A stretch of 51,572 nt of DNA, taken from DAOVRD01 sp964521715 (lineage in GTDB: Bacteria > Planctomycetota > Brocadiia > SM23-32). The position numbers were made by a program, and so were the translations under genes. Positions within the stretch are counted from its first letter, which is position 1. Each line of letters opens with the position of its first letter. The notes beneath the pieces are model-generated. The model had not been told where the DNA came from. It saw only the letters and a list, made by a program, of their open reading frames with translations, and did not search any database. Location: positions 1-51,572 of the forward strand of contig CAZFSS010000030.1 in assembly GCA_964521715.1 (NCBI GenBank), read 5' to 3'. Of the stretch, positions 1 through 7,244 are shown in pieces.

Positions 1-58
1 GCGTTGAGGGAGTATGTGTCGACCGGCGTTCTGCCTCCCTTGCCCGCCTGAAAACTGC

Positions 59-928
59 TCAGACGGCTGAAGTGTTACACAACAGCAGAACAGTCGGCCA
101 ACACTCAAGTTCTGCGAATGGACCGATCTCGTCCAGAACTGCGCTCGGGGAATTGGCGACACACTCGAGGATGGCCTGCTCGATGTTGACTATCTTGCTC
201 TGAAGACTCCACACGTGCTCCTTCGGCCGCAGATCACTGTCGCCGCGCAGGTAGTGCCACACTGACCACTCAAGTGACTCGCGGGCGTATACGTGCTCGC
301 CGTCGCCCCTCAGTGCTTCCTGAGGAAGCCGTGTGTGTAGACTCCACTCCTCGTGGTACAGCGACCATCGAACGATGAAGCGGAGCGTCCGCGTTCCGAG
401 GTCAAACCACATGCAGTTCTGCTCATCGACCCAGCCGGGCGCCACTGAGCCGAACACTGACACCGCTTGTCCGAACGGAAATCCGTCGAAGTCGCGAGAA
501 TCAAAGTCCGAGCCTTGTTTCACCGTGAACGCGACATACAGGTTGGCGAGTTCTGGTGTCTCGGCGATCTCCTTCTCGATGGTGTCAAGTCGCCACAGCC
601 ACTCCTCCGTCGTCAGCGGCTTCGTCTTCTCGCGTGTGAGATCGCCTTCCACCTCTGACAGGATCCCTCTTGCGTGGGCAGCATGGAATTCCGAGATCTT
701 CCGCTGATACAGGTCGAACGCCTCAGGGCACTCATGCCAGTCCCTGGGCCAGTTGCCCAGAGCGTCGTCCTGTTCACCGAACCGCTTGGTCAGGTACTCG
801 ATGACTGCAGCCTCCGCGTAGGCAGTGGCCCCGAACGTGTACCTCCCCCCATCGTCTGGGTCGCTGGCGCGTTGCATGCTGCGCTGGGCTTCTCGCAGGC
901 TCCTCAGCAGCTCAGATGGTTCATCCAT
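59..928 (-). CDS. Hypothetical protein, island gene
   Basis: I do not recognise the family. From the chosen ATG at 928 the product is about 289 residues, acidic and rich in Trp, Glu and Asp, with no signal peptide or membrane segment. The N-terminal part is helical and charged; the middle holds Trp-rich stretches such as EEWLWRLDTIEKEI and the C-terminal part reads like a mixed alpha/beta soluble domain. The frame stays open upstream to 1219, but the extra 97 residues are Arg-rich and low in coding character, so I prefer the internal start, although no strong ribosome binding site precedes it. It is transcribed away from the four-gene operon at 2168-5867 and may be served by the promoter at 1470-1497. 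Its lower GC matches the rest of the island. Confidence 0.5.
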   Translation of the reverse strand: MDEPSELLRSLREAQRSMQRASDPDDGGRYTFGATAYAEAAVIEYLTKRFGEQDDALGNWPRDWHECPEAFDLYQRKISEFHAAHARGILSEVEGDLTREKTKPLTTEEWLWRLDTIEKEIAETPELANLYVAFTVKQGSDFDSRDFDGFPFGQAVSVFGSVAPGWVDEQNCMWFDLGTRTLRFIVRWSLYHEEWSLHTRLPQEALRGDGEHVYARESLEWSVWHYLRGDSDLRPKEHVWSLQSKIVNIEQAILECVANSPSAVLDEIGPFAELECWPTVLLLCNTSAV

Positions 929-1469
929 CGACTTCGAATTCCGCCAGAGACGGGACTGCGAACGCAAGCGAAACCGGTCCGCGGCTTGCCACCACTCTTG
1001 GCACGCTACCAGGTCGTGGTCCCAGCCGGTACGGGCGTTGGCCGTCAGCACTTCTCCACGACTGTTGTCCCGTTCCCCTCGGACATGCGGGCCCTCGCCA
1101 CCGTCCCCTGTCACTGGTCGTGCTAGCGCACGCTGATTATCGCCATAGAGCTCCGTCCTGTCAAAACAGGCAGAGCATAGGTGGATGAGCAACACACTCC
1201 TGACGGGCATCTGGCTCAACTCCGTCCCGGACGATGCAGCGTTGCTGGCAGGCTGAGCCTTCGTCTTAGCACTGCCTCAAAAGAAAGGGCCCGCCTTCCT
1301 GCAGCCACTTGGCTCGGAAGCGGACCCTAGTTCGCTCGACGAGCGGCGAAGGTATCTCTACCCCTCAGGACGTCATATCGGCGCGCCCATCAGCGCGCCG
1401 GGCATGCGCCAGCTCACCCCTCCCTGTCAGTCTCCCTGAGAAGCGGTCTCCTCCACATCACGATCCCCT

Positions 1470-1497
1470 ATTATACCCGTTAGCGGTATAGTGTCAA
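1470..1497 (-). promoter_or_regulatory. Near-consensus sigma-70 promoter with embedded operator palindrome
   Basis: On the minus strand TTGACA (1492-1497) and TATAAT (1470-1475) are both perfect hexamers, separated by 16 bases. The spacer and -10 overlap an inverted repeat, TATACC (1472-1477) and GGTATA (1485-1490), with a 7-base centre. A repressor bound there would block RNA polymerase, a layout common for self-regulated HTH or antitoxin genes. No convincing gene starts directly downstream: short frames follow until the open frame that leads into the gene at 59-928. The regulated gene may therefore be lost or decayed. The region 929-1469 otherwise holds nothing I can identify. Confidence 0.6.
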
Positions 1498-1537
1498 GCA
1501 TCTGCGCTGTTTGGCACAGCCGCGACTGACGTAACGC

Positions 1538-1815
1538 CTAACCCGGCAAGACTTTGAGATGGACCGGGAGGATCCCGTTGTCGGGGGCCAACCGCCGCCA
1601 GGCTCGGCGCTGGTTCCTCCAACCCGGCTCGGCGGCGATGGGGCGCAGGTGGCGCTCGGTGATGGGATCGCGCCCGCTCGTGACGGGGTCCAGGAAGAGG
1701 ATCGCCTCCTGGATGTCGGGGGCGAGGAAGCGCAGGTTCATGATCTGCGTCAGGCGGGCGCGGGTGACGTGGCCGAGGTCGGCCAGCTCGCGCAGCCGCT
1801 CCTCGGGCGTCAGGT
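1538..1815 (-). pseudogene. C-terminal fragment of a recombinase-associated HTH protein
   Basis: About 92 codons read as a helix-turn-helix tail: an E-R-L-R-E-L segment, then VTRARLTQIMNL, LAPDIQEAILFL and GRDPITERHLRPIA. The LAPDIQEAIL pattern resembles the C-terminal HTH tail found on serine recombinases and their partner proteins in planctomycetes and alphaproteobacteria. Upstream of about 1815 the same frame turns into unrelated sequence interrupted by a short dispersed repeat (1836-1857), and no recombinase catalytic domain is present. I read it as a decayed remnant of a mobile element. The family link is from memory of the motif and is moderately uncertain. Confidence 0.45.
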
Positions 1816-1835
1816 CCGCGGGGGCGACGATGGCT

Positions 1836-1857
1836 CGCCCTGAGCTCGTCGAAGGGG
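1836..1857. repeat. Dispersed CCTGAGC/GTCGAAGG-type repeat
   Basis: The core reads CCCTGAGCTCGTCGAAGGGG. It has the CCTGAGCnnGTCGAAGG form of a short imperfectly palindromic repeat seen scattered through many bacterial genomes (its complement reads CTTCGACGAGCTCAGG). Here it sits at the upstream edge of the recombinase fragment, where that fragment's homology stops. I found no second copy in this window by eye. Confidence 0.5.
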
Positions 1858-2002
1858 CAGGCACACTCTCCTCCCGTCGGCAACAGCAGAGATGCTCTGC
1901 AGTCCTCCACTGATTACTTACGGAAGGGAGCCGCGAAGTGTGACACTGAGGTGACAGGCCAATAGCAGCTCCGGCGCACAGGGCGCTGAGTTGGCGCGTT
2001 GC

Positions 2003-2031
2003 TTGACCGAACCGGAAAGGGACCCTAAGAT
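2003..2031 (+). promoter_or_regulatory. Probable sigma-70 promoter of the wHTH-ATPase-X-PIN operon
   Basis: TTGACC (2003-2008) and TAAGAT (2026-2031) are separated by 17 bases and lie about 135 bases before the first gene of the operon. Both hexamers differ from consensus by one or two bases. It is the best promoter-like pair I see between 1858 and 2168. Confidence 0.4.
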
Positions 2032-2167
2032 GGGGCCCGTGGTTCGCGCCAGCTCGGCGCCGGAAGGAAGTTGCTACGGTCCTTCGTGCTCTGCATGTGC
2101 GATCCACTAGAATGTACGCGAGCTGTTGGCCGGTAGCCACTATGCTACTGGAGAGCTATCCGAGGTT

Positions 2168-3538
2168 ATGGAGCGATCCCACTGGCCAAGCCCTAGGATG
2201 CGTGATTTCGGCCCACTTGCAGAGCCGGGGATATACCGAGAGGTGCTCCAGATCGCCGGGTCCCAGGGATCCGTATCCGCTGCAGAGCTAATGTCACCGG
2301 AGGGAGGGCTTCGTCAGCGCGTGAGATACATGCAGCTCATCGAGAAGCCCACCAAGACCACCATCCAGGGCGCGCTCTCGCTTCTTAGTCAACTCGGCTG
2401 GCTAGAGCAGACCCGCCCAGGCAAACCTGCCGCAGGATACGAACTCACCGAAGGAGGCCAGCACGCGAGGCTGCTGGCCAAGGAGGACCACAGGTCGTTC
2501 CGCCGCGCGCTCGCTGGTGGTCTGCACCGTCTGTACGTGATACCTGGCTGGTTCGTCGCGCGGCTTCACGCCCTGAACCCAGGAGGGCAAGGTGAGATCG
2601 TACTGCCTTCACCCCCGAGAGACTGGCACCCGCCCAAGCGTGAATGGGAAGATGCAGAATGGACTATTGACCTAGCCGTCCAGGCCTCCAGGTCCGGCCA
2701 ACGGGCCAACAGGTCTTTCCCGGGGAGTTTTCCTGCCGGGGGGCCGGCGTGGGCCCATGACGTCGAAGCTGCCTGGCGGAAGCTCGCGACCGCCAAGAGG
2801 CGCAAGGTCTCGCTTGTCCGCGATAGTGGGGGGTCAATGGAGGAGAAGCCGCAGGTTAGCACATTTTCACCCCGCACCAGATTAGCCCACGCGATGAGAG
2901 AGGCCGCCATCAACGTGCTGTTCGCCAGCAAGGCTCGCGGTAGTGCCGACTCGGATTTTCAGACTGAGCGACACCCAATACCGCCACGTTCTTTCCGTGC
3001 TTGGTGTCCCCGTTTGGACGATCTGGAACTTGTGTTCTACACGGATTCGCATCCCGCAATCTGGGGAAGGCTTCTGTTCCCATGTTGCGCTTTTCGCACA
3101 GACCGCTCTGATTCCGACTTCGAGGAGATCGCGGACATAAGGGACCCAGCAGGCCGAAGTCTTTGCCTACACCAGCCTAAGTGGCCTGTGGTTCGTCCTG
3201 AGTTCATGCGGGTCCTGGAAAGCACGTATGTTCGTGTTTCGCGTCGCGTTGGAGCCATCTATGTTTCTCTCCTTGACGTCCGAGATGAAGTATGCCGGCT
3301 TCTGAGGCTGAGTTCGGCCGCATTTGACGAGTTCCTGGAGCGTAGCTACCGGGAGTCCATCCAGCAACCCCTGGTATCAGCTACGTGGGCCAGTAGACAG
3401 GAAGGCCCTTCAATCTCGCTCGAGAGCGATGTCAGGCCGGACCAGCAGAAGGGTCCCGCCATGCTGCGACGCCCAGTGTACGTCGATGATGTTCCTCACT
3501 CTCTGATTGCCATGGCGCGCAAGTCTCCAGGGGGGTGA
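2168..3538 (+). CDS. Winged-helix protein, first gene of a candidate defence operon
   Basis: The product is about 456 residues and I do not recognise the family as a whole. The first 120 residues look like a winged-helix DNA-binding domain: a helical segment, a TTIQGALSLLSQLGWLEQ recognition-helix region, then a wing ending in a Gly-rich turn and YELTEGG. The middle contains a basic linker and a Trp/Pro-rich section. The last 120 residues contain a second helix-rich segment (VRDEVCRLLRL, FDEFLERSY) that could be another winged helix. There is no signal peptide. I chose ATG 2168, preceded by a GAGG; a TTG at 2126 is in frame. The stop overlaps a GTG and lies 2 bases before the ATG of the ATPase, so the two are probably translationally coupled. 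Inferred role: DNA recognition or regulation for the module. Confidence 0.75.
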   Translation: MERSHWPSPRMRDFGPLAEPGIYREVLQIAGSQGSVSAAELMSPEGGLRQRVRYMQLIEKPTKTTIQGALSLLSQLGWLEQTRPGKPAAGYELTEGGQHARLLAKEDHRSFRRALAGGLHRLYVIPGWFVARLHALNPGGQGEIVLPSPPRDWHPPKREWEDAEWTIDLAVQASRSGQRANRSFPGSFPAGGPAWAHDVEAAWRKLATAKRRKVSLVRDSGGSMEEKPQVSTFSPRTRLAHAMREAAINVLFASKARGSADSDFQTERHPIPPRSFRAWCPRLDDLELVFYTDSHPAIWGRLLFPCCAFRTDRSDSDFEEIADIRDPAGRSLCLHQPKWPVVRPEFMRVLESTYVRVSRRVGAIYVSLLDVRDEVCRLLRLSSAAFDEFLERSYRESIQQPLVSATWASRQEGPSISLESDVRPDQQKGPAMLRRPVYVDDVPHSLIAMARKSPGG

Positions 3539-3540
3539 AA

Positions 3541-4917
3541 ATGGACAATCCGCTACTCAGGAAGCCGAGCGCACGCGAGCCCGAGGTGAACGACTACGAA
3601 CCGATGGGCTTACGCGACAACCCATTCCCAGCAGAACCGGCTTTGGTGGTAGATTCCCCGGATCCCAGGCTCAACGGGAGTATCTACTGCCCTGAACTGC
3701 ACGAACACAATAGGCAGCAATTCCAGGACCTACTCATTCCTGGTCCCACCCGCTCACCTAGGCCTCTAGTGTTCCTCATGGACCATGCCAGCCGGCGGGG
3801 TCGAGGAATCGGCAAGAGCGCATTCCTGAAACACCGGCGAGATGACGTCATGAAGGACTTGGGCGGTGAGGCGACCGACGGTACGTCAGTTCTCTTTGCC
3901 GAGCACATCATCCCACCTCCGACTCCGCCATGTCGGAAGTTCTGGGAGTTCTGCCGCCTGACCGTTCAAGCCCTGAGCAAGAAGATCATCCCGTACGCAG
4001 TATGGCGACTGAGAGCTTTCTCCGGACGCATCCCTTCCGACCTCCTCGATCAGATTGGGGATACTGATCAATGGGAGGACACTATCGGCTCCAACGAGTG
4101 GTTGGCGAAGCATAGAGTCGACGTTACCTGGGAGCTTAATCCTGCTGTTCAGACTCAGCTTCGAACCGCAGGTGTGAGCGAGATGTGGGCTGATCAACTT
4201 GCCCGCTTGGGTGGCACTGGAACACGATTGGTTGCTGAGCTCCACGACATGAGCGACTATGCGTGGCGCCGGTCCGCTGCGAGTCTCCTTTTCGACGATC
4301 TTGTCAACTTGTTCCGGGCAGCACAGTTCTCTAAAGGTCTGTTGCTCGTAGACGAATTGGAGAAGATTGTCTTTCACCAGAATGCACAGGAGCGCCGTGC
4401 GTTCGTGGACTCGTTGCGCTACTACATTGTGGACGGGGACTGCGCGGCTGCACGTACGAAGTTCTATGGCGTCCTGTTGACGATCCACCCAGGCGTTCAG
4501 GAGCTTCTCCTGCCGCATTGGAATGCGGCAGGACTCGACCGGCTTGCCCCCCTAGGCGAGCCGGACGCTACGAGATCCACGCTTTATTTTGGCCCCCTAG
4601 ACAGCGGCCAAGCGATCCCGCTAGTTACTGTCTACCTCGACTACTATCGCATCAGGAAGGAAGACACAGGTAGTATTGCGCCCTTTACTGCGGAAGCCCT
4701 TAGCGAAGCGCTGATGAAATCGAATGGCGTTCCGGGAAGAACGCTTAGCCTACTCCATGAGGTCATCGAGCTCGCGGCTAGAGAGCACATGACGACGGTA
4801 GACAAGGCGCTCGTCGAGCTCGTCTACGCTAAGAAGGAGTCAAGAGCCAACGGCGAGTTTCCGGAGACCGATGTGCCACCCGCCAGCCAAGTTGATCTCA
4901 AGGGGGAGGCCAGATAG
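3541..4917 (+). CDS. P-loop ATPase of candidate defence operon
   Basis: A soluble protein of 458 residues. An N-terminal GLRDNPFP motif recalls the NPF start of ExeA/Orc-like AAA ATPases. Walker A is RGRGIGKS at about residues 86-93 and Walker B is LLLVDELEK at about 267-275, with a sensor-like segment near YGVLLTIHPGVQ some 60 residues later. The separation of about 180 residues between Walker A and B is long and implies an insertion. The C-terminal third (helical, ending near residue 440) resembles the lid/winged helix of such ATPases. ATG 3541 follows a G-rich ribosome binding site; GTG 3535 is an alternative. The next gene starts 4 bases after the stop. Inferred role: an ATP-driven sensor or switch working with its neighbours. 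I cannot place it in a named defence family. Confidence 0.8.
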   Translation: MDNPLLRKPSAREPEVNDYEPMGLRDNPFPAEPALVVDSPDPRLNGSIYCPELHEHNRQQFQDLLIPGPTRSPRPLVFLMDHASRRGRGIGKSAFLKHRRDDVMKDLGGEATDGTSVLFAEHIIPPPTPPCRKFWEFCRLTVQALSKKIIPYAVWRLRAFSGRIPSDLLDQIGDTDQWEDTIGSNEWLAKHRVDVTWELNPAVQTQLRTAGVSEMWADQLARLGGTGTRLVAELHDMSDYAWRRSAASLLFDDLVNLFRAAQFSKGLLLVDELEKIVFHQNAQERRAFVDSLRYYIVDGDCAAARTKFYGVLLTIHPGVQELLLPHWNAAGLDRLAPLGEPDATRSTLYFGPLDSGQAIPLVTVYLDYYRIRKEDTGSIAPFTAEALSEALMKSNGVPGRTLSLLHEVIELAAREHMTTVDKALVELVYAKKESRANGEFPETDVPPASQVDLKGEAR

Positions 4918-4921
4918 CTGC

Positions 4922-5338
4922 ATGGAATTCCGTCTACTGGACCCTAACGCAGTGAAGGGCCTCCTATGGGCTCGTCCCGAAGATTGTCAATGGCCCGAGG
5001 AAGACGTCCTCTGCTGCTCCATTGCAGATGTTTTGCTTGCCGCCGAACAGGCACGGAAGGACGGTTGCAGTTCGGCTTTCGAGGCAATCAGGAGGCACTG
5101 TCAGGATAGGACCGACAATGGGCTGTTCACGAGGCTCCTTATTGCCAGTCTCGACTCGTACGCACTTGAGGAGGGGTTATTGGACTGCCACCGAGACGGG
5201 CCCCCTGTCTTATGGGCAGCTGCGCTAGGCCTGCATATTGACCCCCTCCATTCGGTACGCCTTGTGACCCTTCAGGCGGTGGACCGCTGGTCTGACATGT
5301 CGTTGGTCAGTCAGGCTGAAGCTCAGCATATGCCGTGA
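4922..5338 (+). CDS. Small unknown protein between ATPase and PIN nuclease
   Basis: The product is 138 residues, acidic, mostly alpha-helical by composition (IADVLLAAEQARKDG, LFTRLLIASLDSYALEEG), with four or five cysteines and no membrane segment. I do not recognise it. A strong ribosome binding site (AGGGGGAGG, about 4901-4909) lies inside the end of the ATPase gene, 12 bases before ATG 4922. It sits directly upstream of the PIN-domain gene, where antitoxins often lie, but no DNA-binding fold typical of PIN antitoxins (AbrB, RHH, Phd) is visible. It could be an adaptor or an antitoxin; both are inference. Confidence 0.7.
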   Translation: MEFRLLDPNAVKGLLWARPEDCQWPEEDVLCCSIADVLLAAEQARKDGCSSAFEAIRRHCQDRTDNGLFTRLLIASLDSYALEEGLLDCHRDGPPVLWAAALGLHIDPLHSVRLVTLQAVDRWSDMSLVSQAEAQHMP

Positions 5339-5366
5339 GAGCCAACAGGCCCAGGAGACGGATCCC

Positions 5367-5867
5367 GTGCAGGATGTTGTCCTAGACAGCTGCTTGCTGG
5401 GTGACTTCCTCACGCAGTACTTCAGTGCGGAGGCCGCGAATCGCGGCTACGGCAGGTTTAGAGCAGAAGGCCGTTTGAGCGGATCCCTTGCAAGACGCCT
5501 CAACGGCATCGTTGACAGCAGCCGATATCGCCTTTCTGCGCTCGTGGTGACATCTGCCTTCGCGTTTGTCGAGTTGGCTAGGAAATGGGAAGACATGGTC
5601 GGAGACCGCTTTACCGAGCTGCAACTCGACGCTTTCATACGGCAGCCCCCTGAATGGTTTGACATTGCACCAGTCGATGAAGACCTGTTGCCGTTTTTCC
5701 TGGAGGTCCCAAGCCGTGTAGACGTCCATGGAGATTCCCGGCCCATCGAATGGTCGGATGCCATCCACGCAGCCGTAGTACTCTCTCGCGAGGCCGACTG
5801 TCTGCTTGCCACCACGGATGTGCGGCTCGAGCACATCCCCGCGTTTCAGGGTCGCTTGGCGCTGTGA
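5367..5867 (+). CDS. PIN-domain ribonuclease
   Basis: This 166-residue protein has the PIN-domain layout from end to end. VVLDS near the N-terminus gives Asp7, FAFVELARKW gives Glu69, SDAIHAAVVL gives Asp131, and LLATTDVRLEHI gives Asp151; together these are the usual metal-binding acidic quartet. PIN proteins of this size are typically RNA endonucleases, most often VapC-like toxins. The start is GTG 5367, preceded by AGGAG at 5353-5357. It lies 28 bases after the small gene and ends the operon. VapC is normally paired with a small upstream antitoxin; here a three-gene wHTH/ATPase/unknown set precedes it instead, which is unusual. All four catalytic positions are intact, so activity is expected. 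Confidence 0.85.
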   Translation: MQDVVLDSCLLGDFLTQYFSAEAANRGYGRFRAEGRLSGSLARRLNGIVDSSRYRLSALVVTSAFAFVELARKWEDMVGDRFTELQLDAFIRQPPEWFDIAPVDEDLLPFFLEVPSRVDVHGDSRPIEWSDAIHAAVVLSREADCLLATTDVRLEHIPAFQGRLAL

Positions 5868-6254
5868 CTGCTTGCCCAGAGCATGGGCCGGCACACTCGC
5901 CCAGGAAGGTCGCCGGGCCTTATCCAGACTGCCAATTGGGCTGCCTGGCAACATGGATCAGGACGGCTGCGGCGTCCGTTGCCTGTCGCGTCCGGGGTGC
6001 GCGTGCAAATGGTGAGTTAACCAGTTGTCGTGGGTCGGGGTGGGAGTCTGAGAGTTCCGGGCGATCTGGCGTAGTAGGTTCCGGTAGGCGAGGCCCATAG
6101 CCGACAGGTGAGAGTACGGGAAGTTGCGCGGCGCGGTTGGCGAGTCGCCGTAAGTCGTTGTCCAGGGGGCGCGTACGTGCGAAAGGCCGGAGCGCGTGAA
6201 GCTCCAGCCTCCTCGTTAACCTACCCGCCGCTGCGCGTTACGCCAAGACAAGAC
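5868..6254. other. Intergenic gap between PIN gene and tRNA-Asn
   Basis: These 387 bases separate the operon from the 3' end of tRNA-Asn. I see no convincing gene, terminator or repeat. A 46-codon minus-strand frame (5958-6098) exists but has no ribosome binding site. If the island entered at the tRNA, one attachment half-site should lie here, overlapping the tRNA 3' end. Confidence 0.4.
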
Positions 6255-6330
6255 TGGCTCCCCGACGAGGACTCGGACCTCGAACCTAGCGGTTAACAGC
6301 CGCCCGCTCTACCTATTGAGCTATCGGGGA
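6255..6330 (-). tRNA. tRNA-Asn (GUU)
   Basis: The minus strand folds as a complete cloverleaf. The 7-bp acceptor stem TCCCCGA pairs with TCGGGGA, the D arm contains AGCTCAATAGGTAGAGC, the anticodon stem-loop GGCTGTTAACCGC carries GTT, and the T arm contains GGTCCGAGTCC. Discriminator G and an encoded CCA complete the 76 nt. It follows the yacL-ispD pair on the same strand, and its 3' end faces the accessory island. Confidence 0.97.
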
Positions 6331-6476
6331 GCCGATAGGTGACCGCCCGGCAAGCCCTGCATGCCCTCCACGTCGCGCCGCCCTGCCCCACCAGACGCAA
6401 CGCCACAGACCATATCTTACCAAATCCGAGGGGGGATTCAACAGGCCACGCCGATCGCGCCGGCCGGCCGCCGGCC

Positions 6477-7196
6477 TCATCGTCCTTCCCGCCAGCGGTA
6501 GATCGCTTCGGCGGCTCTCAGGTCCTCTTCGGTGGTGATCTTCAGGTTGGAGTAGGTGTCCTCGACGATGCGGCACTCCTCCCCCAGGCGCTCGACGAGC
6601 TCAACGTCGTCCGTGCCGGAGAAGCCGTCCCTCAAGGCAGCCGCGTGCGCCCGCAGGATGAGGTCCTTGCGGAATCCCTGCGGCGTCCGCGCGAGCCACA
6701 GGGTGTCCCTGCGCGGCGTGGCGATGATCCTGCCGTCCGGGCCGACCTCCTTGACGGTCTCCGTGGCCGGGACGGCGGCGATGGCCGCGCCGAACCGCTG
6801 CGCCGCCTCGGCCACCCGGCGGACCACGTCGGGGTCCACGAGCGGCCGGACGGCGTCATGAATGAGCACGAGTTCCAGGTCGTCGCGCACCAGCTTCAGT
6901 CCGGCGAATGCGCTGGCCTGCCGAGTGGCGCCGCCGCGCGCGATCTTCGTGATGCCGAATTCGCTACCCAGTTCCGAGGCCAGATTCCCGTTGCCGTACT
7001 CATCGGCGTGCAGGACGGGGATGATCTCCGCGCATCCCGCCGCGCGACTGAGCGCGTCGATGGCGATGTGGAGCACTGGCCGCCCGCAGATCCGGAGGTA
7101 GGGCTTCTTGCGTCCGCCCATGCGCACTCCGGTGCCTGCCGCCGTGACGACCACGGCGAAGGCAGGCTCGGAAGGCTGGCGCGTGTCGGTATGCAT
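6477..7196 (-). CDS. ispD: 2-C-methyl-D-erythritol 4-phosphate cytidylyltransferase
   Basis: IspD joins CTP and MEP to give CDP-ME in the non-mevalonate isoprenoid pathway, in the cytosol. The 239-residue product is of normal length. The N-terminal nucleotide-binding loop AAGTGVRMGGRKKPYL (from about residue 19), the GGATRQASAFAGL segment, HDAVRPLVD and a C-terminal ITTEEDL are all IspD signatures, with the loop Arg and Lys present. It lies 48 bases downstream of a YacL-like gene on the same strand; the same yacL-ispD order is known from Bacillus, which supports both assignments. No clear ribosome binding site precedes ATG 7196, so expression may rely on coupling to the upstream gene. Confidence 0.95.
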   Translation of the reverse strand: MHTDTRQPSEPAFAVVVTAAGTGVRMGGRKKPYLRICGRPVLHIAIDALSRAAGCAEIIPVLHADEYGNGNLASELGSEFGITKIARGGATRQASAFAGLKLVRDDLELVLIHDAVRPLVDPDVVRRVAEAAQRFGAAIAAVPATETVKEVGPDGRIIATPRRDTLWLARTPQGFRKDLILRAHAAALRDGFSGTDDVELVERLGEECRIVEDTYSNLKITTEEDLRAAEAIYRWREGR

Positions 7197-7244
7197 GGCG
7201 AGTGTGAGCGTCCGGGCCGGGGGCGCGCCGCGTGGAGGGTGCGT

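Noticed and set aside
5958..6098. 46-codon minus-strand frame between the PIN gene and tRNA-Asn
   Set aside because: No ribosome binding site, no recognisable domain, and possibly att-site sequence.
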